Below are positions 42,577 through 54,179 of a stretch of DNA of 64,000 nucleotides, in pieces (positions within the stretch are counted from its first letter, which is position 1; each line of letters begins with the position of its first letter). This DNA comes from Trichodelitschia bisporula. Taxonomy: Eukaryota; Ascomycota; Dothideomycetes; Phaeotrichales; Phaeotrichaceae. Below the pieces are notes generated by a model. That model did not search any database, was not told where the DNA came from, and saw nothing but the letters and a program-made list of their open reading frames with translations. Both the position numbers and the translations under genes were made by a program. The stretch covers positions 1,803 to 65,802 of the forward strand of contig ML996687.1 of the NCBI GenBank assembly GCA_010356995.1. Direction: 5' to 3'.

Positions 42577-44887
42577 ATGGACCCCGTCACGGCCATCGGC
42601 CTTGCCGCCAGTGTTCTACAGATCGGAGCGGCCTGCGTCAAGACCATCCATTCCCTCGACCAGCTGAAGCGCAAGTACTCGACTGCGCCTAACTCTATCG
42701 ACGCGCTGCAATCGGAAGTCGTTATTATCAAAGCTTCGCTTTTGCACATCCAGGAGCTCTTCCAGCCTAACACGAACACGCAGGCTGTACTTCATGCGAA
42801 GCCGGAGCTGTCCCTGGCGCTCGACAGTGCACTGGCGGGCTGCAAGCTCGTCTTTGATTGCCTGGATAAGGATATTGAGACCTTTTTGCCGTCGACGAAC
42901 AGCTCGACCGACCGGTTTGGTCTCCGCCGGCGGACGAGTTTCCTGCTCAAGCATGACACTTTCAAGGGCTATCTGGCGCAGATTCATGGGCACCAGAATG
43001 CATTGTCACTACTGATCCAGGGTCTGCAAATGTGAGCTGGCGCTGATTCCTATCTGTCAGTTACTAATTTCTGTAGGCAGTCTTTGAGCGACATCAACGG
43101 CCTACTGCAGGCGACAAACGCAAAATTGACTGAGATTGCGGAGGCTCGCTCACAGCTGACGATCCTGTCCTCTGCGGAGACCCTGTACTCGGAATCGGAG
43201 CCTGACCTCGACGACAAAGCGATCGACAAGGCCATTGAGGGCAAAGCGCAGTGGGCGCCAGCTCAAGGCGTTGTTTCCGAGAACCTAATCGACCTGGATG
43301 TCAGCGACTCGATTCATACTATCGTTCCGCGCCGATCTCCAGGTCTGGAGGATCTCAAGGAGCTGATGGCGCCCACTGCGGAACCGACATCGAAAGCCTC
43401 GTCCACGCGCGAAAAGTTGGAGGCGAATCCACTCGAAAAGCGGGACTCGGCACAATCAGTCGTGGATCGTACCCCGTCGATTAAACTGAACATGACGACC
43501 GCAATCAGCATCCTGGGAGATCCGCCTAGTCCTATGTCCGCAGCTCCGTATTTTGACGCAGCGCCGTATCTTGACGACCACGCGAGATCTGCATCCAACC
43601 ATTCGACGATGATACCACGTGGCTCGGTCCACGCGATGCAGTCTGAGTTTCCCGAGGTTGCGGCGCAGGACGCGCCACCCGACCCGTTTCCGACCGTCGT
43701 GAATCGGCCTAATTGGGTGCCCATGCTGGCCAACGAGGAGCAAGCAGCGCTTCTTGCACAGAGGGAAGAGTCGCGCGACACCGGATCGCTTATGCATCTG
43801 GAGTGGGCGGAGCAGGTGCTGCACCACTGCCGGGCCGCGTCGCGGCGCCGCGCGCGGCTGTCCCACACGATGGGTAACGTCGAGGCATCGCACACCGAGA
43901 CCGTCCTCAAAGCCGATGCGACGGCTATCGTCGAGGCCGAGGCGGAGCTTTCCAATCCCAAGGCCCTGTGTTTGAAGGCCACGTACTTCGACCTCGAGGA
44001 GCCGGTCGCGCAACAGTTGTTCTCCGAGTCTTCGGCTAAGGGGTACGCGCGCGCAGCGTACTATGTCGGGCGGGTATATGAGGGCTCAAAGGCGAAGCGC
44101 GAGACGGCGCTGGGCCATTATAACAAAGGTGCCAGCGCTGGCGACTCTGCGTCATTATACGTACGTCCCGCCTGATATGCGATGTCTTGAACAGTGCTAA
44201 CCGCTCCAGCGACTAGCCGAGTCCTTCCTCAAAGGCGAACTAGGGAACAAGAAAGATCACAAGCAAGCCATCCAATTGCTACGACAAGCAGCGCGCAGCG
44301 CAGACCGGGACTTTCCACTTGCGCACCACGTGAGTGCCCCACTGGTTCCTCATCATTGGTAGCTAATCTCCCAGCGTCTGGCCGAGCTCCAAACACCCAC
44401 CTACCGCAAATCCTTCAAGCTCAAAGAGTCCATCCTCCCTGTAGATGAAAACGCCGCGCGCGAGAGCTACATCCAAGCCGCGCTCCTCGGGTGCCCAGCC
44501 TCAGCCCTCGTCCTCGGCATCGCCCACGGCGCCGGCACACTCGGCTGCCGGCGGCACCCCGGCGTCGCGCTGCACTACCTGCGGCTCGCGGCGTGGCAAG
44601 GGGAGAGCGAGGCGGACCTCGAAATTTCCAATTGGTTTTGGTTCGGCGCCGATGGTGTCGTGGATGCGGATCACACTGCGGCGTTCCGACATGCGCGCAT
44701 CGCTGCTGGAGATGGGTATGTGCCGGCGTTTGCGCAAGTGGGTTTTTTTTACGAGAAGGGGATTGGGGTGCCGGTTAATGTGGAGAGGGCGAAGAGTTGG
44801 TATCTCAGAGGGGCTGGGAGGGATGAGCTTTGTGCGAAACGGTTGGATAACTTGAGGAAGCGGACGCAGTTTGGTGTTCGCTCTTGA
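42577..44887 (+). CDS. Sel1-repeat protein with fungal STAND-type N-terminal domain
   Basis: Four exons, about 720 residues. Exon 1 begins MDPVTAIGLAASVLQIGAAC, the typical start of the fungal N-terminal domain often placed before NACHT or ankyrin domains, and continues with helices and a SLLIQGLQ segment. Introns near 43032-43077, 44161-44210 and 44330-44375 have GT..AG ends. A low-complexity middle (about 170-380) follows. Then come Sel1-like repeats: PVAQQLFSESSAKGYARAAY, ALGHYNKGASAGDSASLY, AIQLLRQAARSAD, ALHYLRLAAWQGESEA and AKSWYLRGAGRDELCA. Such proteins are scaffolds for complexes; members resembling Chs4/Skt5 aid chitin synthase, but I do not see enough to assign that role. No NTPase domain is present. 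Confidence 0.75.
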
Positions 44888-45602
44888 TGTCGGTTGGGTT
44901 GCATATGCAAGGTGTATGGGTGGACGAGTTTCGGGAGTTTGGGGTACTTGGTAATGGCTCATTGAGCGTGGATACGGCGGTGGGCGTCTGCTGTTGGCAA
45001 AATGCATAGTCCAAAGAATAGACTTGTCTTGTGTCTCTTCTGTTTGCTTTGTCAACCTCGTCCATCAGCCTTGCTTACTAACTGCCGACCGGAAGGATGG
45101 CGGTCGTCTGCAGATCACCTTGACCTCCGTGTACTGTACCCTAAAAAAGTCAAGGCTCAAAGGACGCCGAAGCTACATACACTTCCGATAAACGAGAGCA
45201 GCAGGGAGAACACAAGCGGATATATTCGACTTGCGCACGCGGCTCTGACAGAACTGCTATTCAATAACAATTGACGATGATGAGCGACTGCGAACTCGTA
45301 TGCAATAATCGCTTGAAGTGCACACGCAACGTGACCTCCACCGCGATACCCATATTTGGAAATTGATCTTGGGTGGTGATCGGTGTCACGCTAAGTTCCG
45401 GGCACTCAATGCGCGACACGCGCAACACGCAAATAGTACATGCTATGCCGGCGAGCCGTTCAAGATGAGTAGTGCCACTTTACGGTACAGGACGATTAAC
45501 GGTCCGCGGGGATATTTTGCCGGGACACTTTTCTCTGCTGCTTCCCCGCGATTCTCGGCGATAATTTGATATTCGCCCACTTCACTCCAGTCACTCCTTC
45601 CA
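44888..45602. other. Intergenic region
   Basis: About 715 bp upstream of the acetylesterase gene. No gene or striking repeat seen; short frames only. Confidence 0.5.
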
Positions 45603-46414
45603 ATGGCCTTCATTCCCTATGTCCTCATGCTGCTATGCGCGCTGGATGCGGCGGCTGTAAAGCTCTGGCTCGCGGGGGACAGCACCATGGCGAAGGCCTC
45701 GACGGCGAACATGCAGGGTTCGGCACATCCCACCGCAAAAAAACGAGACTTGCTAACAACCCAGGCTGGGGCGAGAAACTGCAGCCGCTCATGAGCCTGC
45801 CTGTCGTAAACAAAGCCATCGGCGGCCGCTCAGCACGCAGCTACACAGTCGAGGGCCGCTTCGCCGAGATCACAAAATCAGTAGCAGCGGGCGACTTCGT
45901 AGTCATCGAGTTCGGGCACAACGACGGCGGCTCTTTATCAAACGACAACGGGCGCACGGATTGCCCTGGGTCGGGGAGCGAAACGTGCAAGTCGACGTAC
46001 AAGGGCGAGCGCGTCACGGTCAAGACATTCCCGGCGTATCTGATCGAGGCGGGGAAAGCATACACAGCCAAAGGCGCACGCGTGGTGTTTTCCTCCATGA
46101 CGCCGAATAATGTGTGGGAGGGCGGGAAGTACACTTACGGTCCCGGACGGTTTACGGAGTACGCGCGCGATGCGGCGAAGGCGGTGGGCAAGGGGGCGAC
46201 GTTTGTGGATCATGGGAGTTATACGGCGGCGGCGTATAAGGCGCTGGGGGCGAAGACTGTGAATGGGTTTTATCCGAATGATCATACGCATACTAATGCG
46301 GAGGGGGCGGAGGTGGTGGCGAAGGCGTTTGTGAAGGCGGTGGTTTGTGCTAAGGATGGACTGGCGGAGCATGTTAAGAGTGGGGTGGCGTTAGTACCGA
46401 GCGGGTGTTTGTGA
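45603..46414 (+). CDS. Rhamnogalacturonan acetylesterase (CE12-type SGNH hydrolase)
   Basis: Two exons, about 255 residues. The signal peptide is [18 protein letters not shown]. Block I is [10 protein letters not shown] with the nucleophile Ser; the intron (about 45720-45765) separates NMQG from WGEKLQPLM. Block II Gly is in [13 protein letters not shown], block III Asn in EFGHNDGG, and block V has the Asp and His in [12 protein letters not shown]. Length and motif set match secreted fungal rhamnogalacturonan acetylesterases, which remove acetyl groups from pectin backbones outside the cell. All catalytic residues are present. The neighbouring minus-strand gene is an esterase-like protein from another fold, lying tail to tail within about 70 bp. 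Confidence 0.9.
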
Positions 46415-46483
46415 GGGGCTGGGAGGGGGGGATTGAGGGGGAGGCATAGAGGTGGCGGCTGGTATTGCTTGTATATACGTGCG

Positions 46484-47913
46484 CTACAGCTCATCGTGCT
46501 CGGGTTCATCGTCTGCATCCACATCTGCATCATCTGCGACATCCGCGCCATCGTCCGCATCCACATCTGCATCATCCGCGACATCCGCGCCATCGTCTCC
46601 CTCATTCGCACCTCGAGCCGCATCGCCCGCATCCTTCAAGACATTCTGGACATCCCCGCCCGCTTCGCGAATCGCCTCCACCGCCGCCGCCGCTTGATCA
46701 ACCGGCACGCGCATAGTCGATGTCTGAGGTGTAACCCGCAGCGCCAGATGAATCGGCAACTTATGAATCTTAAACCAATCGAGCAGCAGTGCCGTCGTGT
46801 CGAATACCCTGTCCGCGCCCTTGAGCCGCAGCAGCGGCCACCCGTGCCCAAAACCCTTGAGCCGGTAGTGGAGCAGCGTGAAGTGCTCCGGGTCGTGAGC
46901 AGACAGCCGCTCGCCGGGCTTGAACTCAATCTTCGGGGCGGTGCCATTGATGCCGGGGCAGCTTTTCGCCAGTCTCCACGCGCCGCCGTTGTACGCCTCG
47001 CCCTCGGACACCCACCCGCCACTGCTTAGCTTCGTGACTTTGACGTCGGTGCCGGTGGCGTCGCGCGCATCCATGGTCTCGCCGACGGGCTCGCCGCAGC
47101 CATTAAGATCCGACCACTCGTCCAAAAACGCGGGCACGGCCCTGCGGCGCTTCGCACTCTCCCACTCATTAAGGAAATACGGCAGAATCCGGTCCTCGTC
47201 GCCATGCACCTCAAGCATAGGAACAGGGGAGCGGCCCGGCGCGCAAGTCTCCCAGATGGGCGCGTGCCTGCGGCCGCCGAAGCCGCCGGCCACGATGCCG
47301 AAAGCGGTGATCTGCGTCGAGAGGGCGGGGTCGCAGGCGAGAAGGTTGACGAGACCACCGCCGGTGCCCATGCCGGTGGCGTAGACGCGCGATGTGTCGT
47401 GGCAGATGATGGAGCCGAGGTCGTCGATGATGGACGAGACAAACGCGATGTCATCTGCGTACTCGGGCTGCTCGATGTTTTTGCGCCAGCGGCGGACGAC
47501 GATGTCGGATTGCCAGGTGTCCTGCGCGGGGTCAGCGGGGGCATGAGGAGGCACGGGCGAATGCCTGGTGCCTATGAGACACGCACATTGCGCGCCAGTG
47601 GATACACGACCACGGCGTTGCGGTTGATGTTCGGGTCACTCAGGTGGGAGGCGCTGGCGAGTTCCAGAGGGAGCATTTCCTTGTCGTGGAAGGCGAGGAT
47701 TAGGGGGGCGGGTTCGCTTGAGTTCTTGCCGAAGTCCGGCGGTATAGTGACATGGATCTCGCGTCCGCTGTTGCGGTCGTGGCCGACGCGGAAGACGCGC
47801 GTTTCATTCGCTTTGGGCCGCCAGTCGATGGGGGAGTCTTCCGCCTTGGTGCACGCGTGGCTCGGCGCGGCGTAGGCGGAGGCGAGGAGGGACAGGATGA
47901 GGAGGGCTAGCAT
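46484..47913 (-). CDS. CE1/feruloyl-esterase-like pseudoenzyme with acidic repeats and C-terminal HDEL
   Basis: Two exons, about 454 residues; the intron near 47511-47575 (GTGCGT..GCGCAG) joins PLARN to GDTWQSDIVVRRW. Signal peptide MLALLILSLLASAYA. The fold resembles secreted feruloyl esterase/PHB-depolymerase-like proteins: ILAFHDKEM, DDIAFVSSIIDDL, DTSRVYATGMGTGGGLVNLL, MLEVHGDEDRILPY and LKGFGHGWP. The nucleophile elbow, usually GxSxGG, reads GMGTGG, so the catalytic Ser is Gly (GGC codon) while the Asp and His candidates remain. The tail holds two copies of the acidic unit GADVADDADVDADD (42-bp DNA units at 46509-46592). It ends DEPEHDEL, with HDEL (46487-46498), the canonical fungal ER-retrieval signal. 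I infer a non-hydrolytic, ER-resident protein. Confidence 0.85.
46509..46592. repeat. 42-bp tandem duplication coding for an acidic repeat
   Basis: Two adjacent 42-bp units (46509-46550 and 46551-46592) differ at two bases. Read on the minus strand each codes for GADVADDADVDADD or its register-shifted form. Near-identity suggests a recent duplication that kept the frame. Confidence 0.9.
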
Positions 47914-48868
47914 TGTAGCGAGGTAAAGGAAGTAGGTTGGTGCGGTGAAGGGAGGTACTGTAGGATGGTGGTGAGGTTATGGAGGGGATTCGACGGATGA
48001 CGATGTCTAGAGGGAGAGGATGTGCGTGCCGTTGATACTGAGAGTGACAAGGTGGGGGGAACGATGTCCAATGCCGAAAAGGACAGCATTTTGGCAACGT
48101 GGAGGTTGAGATGTTTACAGAGCGTCTGGCCTTTGGTGGATGTGTTTGAAGTTGATAGTCTGCGTGTGATGCGAACTGCGCTGCTCGGCGGAGAAGCGGG
48201 CACGGGCGGAGGTTTCCCTTCGCCGCAACTTGGATCGTGACTCTCCCAGCGAACCGTAGGGTTGTTACAACCTCACCTCCCTCTCCTCCTTCGGTGCGCC
48301 ATGCCGTCCTTCTCTTTGTCAAAATGTAGCTGCAAGGCAGTAGTGCGCCAACTGGACTTTCATATGCCAAAAACCCCACCTGGCGACTCGGATTGAGCCG
48401 AACGCAGATCACCTTCCCGTGGCATCTTGTCTTTACTGCTCTCTCACCCCATACTCCCACCCTCCAACAAGCGAACGCCCTTCATGATGGATTTATGTGG
48501 TTGTGCATACTCTGTATTCGGCGGTACAGCCAATATGAAACCCTTTGACGGCCGCTTCATTCCAGGAACGAACTCGTCTTCGTCCGGGAATCCGGCCTTC
48601 GATCCCCCGGCTTACCCCACACTGGCCATCCGGCGACCGCTTCATCTCAAGGCCGGATTAGCCCTCATGCGGCTCAAGTCGCATGTGCTAGATGAAGTCG
48701 CTCGGTCACCGGGGGCCACAGCGTTAACCTTAGCGGGCCGAGCCCTCGGCCATCGTTCTCGCATTCCCGATATTGGCGACATCTAGGCACCCCGGTCGTG
48801 ATCCGTACCGGTGATCTGTACGACATATGGCCGGCTGCAGCCACTGATTTTTCAGATGTACACTCTTC
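47914..48868. other. Divergent promoter interval
   Basis: About 955 bp between the start of the HDEL esterase-like gene (-) and the MFS gene (+). A short open frame at 48427-48786 has no recognisable content. Confidence 0.5.
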
Positions 48869-50533
48869 ATGGCTGGCGAGGTTGGGCTTCATAAGGTCGT
48901 GGACGCGGAGGAAGTGGAGAAGGCGAGAGAGAAAGAGGGCCGGGTTATTCCCAAGGCGGGGGGATATGCGCCTACGACGCCCGAAGAAGCAGCCTTGGAC
49001 AAGCGGGTTAACCGGAAGCTCGATGGAGTCATTATCACCATCTGCGCCATTGGTTTCTTGGTACGACTGCTTCTGGGAAGGGAGGCTTCGCTGACAGCCA
49101 GCTCCAAAACATTGACAAGGGCAACGTTGGCAACGCCAGCACGCGGAGTATGTTCGATTAGTTCTGCCATGCCTCGACATGCTAACCGCTGACCGTCAGG
49201 CTTTGCCAAAGATGCACATCTGGGCAAAAACGACGTCGCCAACTCCATTTCGCTCCTCTCAGCCACATTTGTCACGCTGCAGCCCCTCTCGACTGCGCTC
49301 GGCCGCCGCTTCGGCCCCAAGTTCTGGATCCCGGCGATGATGTTCTGCTGGGGGAGCGCATGCTTAGCCCACGCCTTCATCACTAGCCGTGCGCACCTGC
49401 TGACTCTGCGGCTGCTCCTCGGCGCCTTCGAGGCGGGCTTTGTGCCTGTTTGCTTCTACTACCTGGGGACGCTGTACCCGCACTACATGCTAGCCTTACG
49501 GCTTGGAATGTTCGGCAGCATGTTTGCCATCGCTGGCGCCTTCTCGGGGCTGCTCGCGTACGCCATCTTCCACCTCAAGTCAGCTCGGTATAAAGACTGG
49601 CAGCTCCTGTTTCTGATCGAGGGTGGCGCTACACTGCTGATGGCGGCGGTGACGTGCCTTGTGCTGCCGCGGACACTGGGCACGGCGTGGTTCCTGACGG
49701 CTGAGGAGCGGGCGCATGCAGTGCGGCGGCTGGAAATTGACAATCCGAACATAGACGAGCACGGTAATCCAGTCGAGGACGACGGTCGGATAACGTTGCC
49801 CAATATCAAGGACGCCCTCACAGATTGGAAGAAGCTCATCACCATCGCTTGCAACATATGCGCGACGCTGCCGGTCTACGTCTTTGGCGTCTTCATGCCG
49901 CTGATTGTGAAGGGAATGGGCTACAGTGGGCTGGACGCGAACCTGATGAGCGTGTCTCCGTTTCTCGTGTAGGTCGCCATCATCCAGACCATTGGATATC
50001 CGGGCTAATAGCGCAGCGCTGCATGCGGCCTTTTCATATTTGTCTACCTCTCCGACCGCCTACACGAGCGCTCGCTCTTCATGTGTCTAGCAATGGCCGT
50101 CTCCCTAACCGGCTTCATCGTACTCACATCCTCCAAAAACAACCGCCTGCGCTACGCCTTCGTGCACGTCGCGCTCGCAGGCGCAGGCACAGCAGCCCCC
50201 CTAATGGCCGCCTGGCTAACAGACAACACGCCCGACCGCGGCACACGCAGTATCATCATCGGCCTGAACGGGTGGAGTAACCTCTCCGGCGTGATTGCAG
50301 GGCAGGTGTTCAAGGAGCGCTACGCGCCGGCGTACCGCTTCCCGCTGACCGTGACTATGGTGATGGTTGCGGTGGGCATGACTGGGTTTTTCGGGATGCG
50401 CTGGGTGCTGGTCGCTGTGAACCGAAGGCGCGCGGCGGTGACGGCGGGCTGGACGGAGGAGCAGCGCGAGGCTGAGCGGAGGAGTCTGGTGCGGCGGGGG
50501 GACCGCAAGTTGACGTTTGTGTATGGGTATTGA
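48869..50533 (+). CDS. MFS transporter, anion:cation symporter (allantoate permease-like) family
   Basis: Four exons, about 508 residues, 12 probable membrane helices. The start MAGEVGLHKVVDAEEVEKAR fits the long cytosolic N-terminus of this family. Introns near 49061-49101, 49149-49199 and 49971-50014 restore CAIGFLLQNIDKGNVGNAST, TRSFAKDAHLGKNDVANS and SVSPFLVAACGLFIFVY. Family marks are the helix-1 LQNIDKGNVGNA (usual form LDRxNIGNA), GRRFGPKFWIP, LRLLLGAFEAGFVPVCFYYL, FLIEGGATLL and the central loop FLTAEERAHAVRRLEIDN. The family imports carboxylates, vitamins or nitrogen compounds by proton symport at the plasma membrane; the substrate cannot be read. Confidence 0.85.
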
Positions 50534-50831
50534 GTGCCGTTGCGTGGCCTTTTCCCCATTCCCAGTGGGGGCATGAACGTGAGCATGAGTCGAGCAGGAT
50601 GAGGCGTATGGCATCCTTGTTGTGCATGCTTTTCTCACTTGCCGGTCTTGCGGGTATGCAACTCGTCACGTGGAGTCAGCGTCGGATTGATTGACCCCCG
50701 CCTCGATCCACGACTAGTTCCCGCCTTTAGTATGAGCTCAGTCCGGCCTTCCCTCTTGGCCTCTCTCTCGAGCCACTCTTGACATCACTTCACTCTTCAA
50801 TATCGCCCTATCAAACTCCGCACTGCACGAC

Positions 50832-51293
50832 ATGTGCTACTCCTGCGACGAAAATGCCGCCAGCGACCTGCCCCCCCGCGAGTCCATCTTCGTGTCACCA
50901 CACTGGCGCGTATGCCACAGCTTCAACTCATCGCTGCCCGGCTGGCTAGTAATCGTCGCGCAGAAGCACGTCCTGTCGCTGGACGAGATGCCAGACGAGG
51001 CGCTCATGGAACTCGGCCTGCTGCAAGGAAAACTGACCCGCGCGCTGCGCGAAGTCGTCGGCAGCCTCAAAGCGTACTCCGTCTTTTTCGCCGAGGGGCG
51101 CGGCTTCGAACACGTCCACATCCACATCGTCCCCCGCATGCCGGATCAACCACCGGACCGTAAGGGCCGGCGCGTGTTTGAGTACCTCCCCCCGCCCGCT
51201 GTTGAAGCCGTCCCTGTTGAGGAAATGGATCGCATTTCGCGAGACATCGCGTCACGTGTGCGGCTGAACGACCCCCGAACCGAAAAGTCTTGA
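50832..51293 (+). CDS. HIT-family protein (histidine-triad nucleotide hydrolase-like)
   Basis: Single exon, 153 residues. The histidine triad HVHIHIVPR near residue 96 is the catalytic HxHxHxx motif. Upstream are WRVCHSFNSSLPGWLVIVAQKHVLSLDEM and a helix ELGLLQGKLTRALREVV. The N-terminus (MCYSCDENAAS) has a Cys pair. HIT proteins hydrolyse nucleoside phosphoramidates or dinucleotides; the exact branch is not assigned. The HET gene starts about 65 bp downstream in the same direction. Confidence 0.85.
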   Translation: MCYSCDENAASDLPPRESIFVSPHWRVCHSFNSSLPGWLVIVAQKHVLSLDEMPDEALMELGLLQGKLTRALREVVGSLKAYSVFFAEGRGFEHVHIHIVPRMPDQPPDRKGRRVFEYLPPPAVEAVPVEEMDRISRDIASRVRLNDPRTEKS

Positions 51294-51359
51294 GTGATCG
51301 CAGGCGGGGAGGGGGCGAGTACGTTTGGTTTCCAATGTAACCATCTGATAACGCACTCA

Positions 51360-53429
51360 ATGGATATCGTTGATTCCGTGCTCGTCGGCGATGATGCCAC
51401 CGTGCTTGCGCTCCGCCGCCAGTTTCTCGCCCACGACGCCTACCAGAACGGGCTTCTCACCGGCGCCGGCATCGACCCCGCCACATTGAGCCCAGACGAC
51501 CTGGGCTACGTGCTCGGCGACGACGACATCAAGAATCCAGACCTACGCCTCGACGCCTGCCGGCACTGCGCCGCCGAGTTCCGCTACACCTACAAGGGGT
51601 GGACCACGACCGTCATCGCCGGCATGCCAAAGCCAGGCGAGAAGTACCACGCCGTGTCATACGTGTGGGGTCAGACGACAAACCACGAGCTGCACTGCAC
51701 GTCCTGCGGACTTGTGACAATCATGCCCGTCGCCAGTCCTGAGAAATTTCGCCGCCTGATGCGGTGTATCACGATCCCCGGCGAGCCGTTGCGGTTGTGG
51801 CTCGACGCGCTGTCGATTAACCAGAGCGATGAGAAGGAGAAGGCGAAGCTGCTGGGCGTGATGGGCGATATTTACACGAATGCGTGGTCGGTGGTGGTGG
51901 TCCTGCCGCAGACGGACGAGCGCGCGTACCGTGTGCTTGCGACGCTAGCGCACGCGGCGACGATCCTCAATGTCAGCCCGCTCGCGACCGAGAACCCGAA
52001 TACCCTCAAGGAGGACCCACAACTGACGCTAGCGTGCCGCGTGTTCAACGCCCTGATGGACGAGATGGCGCGCGGCTTGCCTAGCTGGGCCTACTGGCGG
52101 CGAGCCTGGACATTCCAGGAGTGGGCGCTCGCGCCGCATATCAGCCTGGGTCTTGACGGGGCATACTTCGCGGGCAACGTCATCGGGATCAAAAACACAA
52201 TCCTCCAGGCAGCGACATTGATCGCCGCGTACAAGCTTCTGCAGCACCAGTACAGCGTCATCGACTTCGGGTACTCGCGCGGCGAAGTCGTCCCGCGCTT
52301 CAACACCGTCAAGCGGCTGTTTCCAGACAAGCGCGCCTTCTACCCGCCCGACCTGATGACGGAAGAGGAGGCCAATATCGCCATCGTCACCGCAACGTTC
52401 AACATCTCGCAGGCGTTGTGTCTGCGCAGCGCTGTGCCGACGCCGCTCGGCGGCATGCCACTGAAGCAGATGTTCGACCTCACGCCGGACGTGGGGCCAA
52501 GCACGCTTTTAGAGAAGCTCTGCTTTGCGTGGCACGCGCTGGGGGTGAGCAAGCGCGAGGCACGCTTCGAAGCAGATCTCGTCTCGTCATGGGCGTCCAT
52601 GTGCAACATCAAATACGCCTACAATCCGAACGACTCCTTCGCCGCGGCGCTGCAGAAGGTGCTCTCCGTGCTCCGGCGGCAGACCACAATCTACGCGTTC
52701 CACATTTCGACCTCGGCACTTGGCGTCGACTCCGCATTCCTCGAGTATGCGTCGCCGCACCGGCAGTGCAACGCGACCAACGCCTCGTTCCTCCACGGCC
52801 TGCCGGTCCTCACCGGGCGCGCCGACACGCTGACATACTTCCGGCACTGCATGCAACCGGCGACAACGGTAGAAGTCGCCCCCGCCGCCGTCAAGTACCG
52901 CCGCGTCGTCGGCGCACAGTTGCTAGCCAGCGCCTCGCTAGCAGACTCCACCGCCGCGCTGTCCGCCTTTTCAGTAGCTCTGGTAGGGCACAACCAGGAC
53001 GGGCCGAGCGGCGCAATGTACACCGACGTGCGCGTTCACCTCCTCTCCCTGCTTCAAACAACATCCTCAGACAAGCAGTTCGTAGTCATGAGCCTGCCCA
53101 CCGGCACCGGCATAATGGCAATATGGGCCATAGTACCGCGGGGCAGCTCGCCAGACACGGTCATGCGCGAGGCGCTCAACGGGACGCTTGTAGTCGCCGC
53201 CGGCGACACGCCGCTCGCATATTTGACCATTTCGGACAACCTCTCTGGGACATACCTGCTCCGTGTCGGCGGCGACGGCAAGATCAACATTGATATGCGG
53301 CGCTCGCAGCGAGGGGACATGATGTCGTCGTCGTTGCCGCACGTGCAGACACTGGTGGCGCAGGTGACGCTGGAGCGCCGCGAGGGCGTGTTTGGGGAGG
53401 CGGCGCCATCGAGCTGCCACTGCTTTTAA
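51360..53429 (+). CDS. HET-domain protein
   Basis: Single exon, 689 residues from MDIVDSVLVGDDATVLALRR. The HET domain is complete: YHAVSYVWGQT, RLWLDALSINQSDEKEKAKL, VMGDIYTNAWSVVVVLP and AYWRRAWTFQEWALA. The latter half has no recognised domain. The family takes part in heterokaryon incompatibility and programmed cell death in Pezizomycotina. The frame is open throughout and looks whole, in contrast to the relic at 9360-10727. I set the start at 51360 because the extension to 51294 has no ATG and overlaps the HIT gene's end. A lone ATCTGATAA lies just upstream at 51343. Confidence 0.88.
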   Translation: MDIVDSVLVGDDATVLALRRQFLAHDAYQNGLLTGAGIDPATLSPDDLGYVLGDDDIKNPDLRLDACRHCAAEFRYTYKGWTTTVIAGMPKPGEKYHAVSYVWGQTTNHELHCTSCGLVTIMPVASPEKFRRLMRCITIPGEPLRLWLDALSINQSDEKEKAKLLGVMGDIYTNAWSVVVVLPQTDERAYRVLATLAHAATILNVSPLATENPNTLKEDPQLTLACRVFNALMDEMARGLPSWAYWRRAWTFQEWALAPHISLGLDGAYFAGNVIGIKNTILQAATLIAAYKLLQHQYSVIDFGYSRGEVVPRFNTVKRLFPDKRAFYPPDLMTEEEANIAIVTATFNISQALCLRSAVPTPLGGMPLKQMFDLTPDVGPSTLLEKLCFAWHALGVSKREARFEADLVSSWASMCNIKYAYNPNDSFAAALQKVLSVLRRQTTIYAFHISTSALGVDSAFLEYASPHRQCNATNASFLHGLPVLTGRADTLTYFRHCMQPATTVEVAPAAVKYRRVVGAQLLASASLADSTAALSAFSVALVGHNQDGPSGAMYTDVRVHLLSLLQTTSSDKQFVVMSLPTGTGIMAIWAIVPRGSSPDTVMREALNGTLVVAAGDTPLAYLTISDNLSGTYLLRVGGDGKINIDMRRSQRGDMMSSSLPHVQTLVAQVTLERREGVFGEAAPSSCHCF

Positions 53430-54179
53430 CGTTGCTAGGCGCCTCACTGTTTGGGTGTTGAACCTTTTGTCGTCTGTGGTGTGTCTGTCTGGCCACCAGA
53501 ACTAGTGCTTGAGTGGCGCGTTTGAGTATATATGGAAGGGAATTGAACCGGCGTAATGTACGATGCTCTGTCCAGTCCCATCGCGTTGTGCAATTGGACC
53601 CTGCAAGGCATAATTATCGTAAGCAGCAGTCTGCCTCGTGGGATTGCGCTGGTACTGGGACAAAGATGCCACTCGGACGGCATGAAGTGTTGTTGAGATA
53701 AGCGCAAGCTAAGTTAACGGGGAAACCAAATTCACGGTGTAATGATATGATTGCCTAGCCAGCCCTTTAGCATCATGTGACTGCCCGTCAGGCTCGCGCA
53801 TGTCCAGCGCGATGACGCGTCCTTGGTCCTGCGGTTGGATGCCTTGACCTGTTCGCCTTATTGCCCTATGCCTCCATGCCCACATCATACCATCCCTAAT
53901 GATGTAAGCACATCCTATCAGGGTGCAGCACAACAACGTGGAACTGATATGAGATTCACGAAGACAAGGAAAAGAAAAGAGCGGAAGAGCTAAACGACTC
54001 AAATCTAACATGCACAGTAGTAACTGTGCTCAGTCCTTTCCTCCATTCTGCTGTGCCTTCCTTGCCATTCTGTCCTGCCAAGACCTAAGCTGTACCCGCA
54101 ATAATTAGAGTATTTCGGCGAGCGTAGCGGCCCACGACCTCTTAAGTCCATGTCAGAAGGCTGACGAAGAAGTTGACAA
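53430..54179. other. Intergenic region
   Basis: About 750 bp after the HET gene with no recognisable gene or repeat. Confidence 0.45.

Noticed and set aside
51343-51351. ATCTGATAA just upstream of the HET gene
   Set aside because: A single site outside the siderophore cluster, 9 bp before the ATG and next to genes with no iron role; treated as chance.
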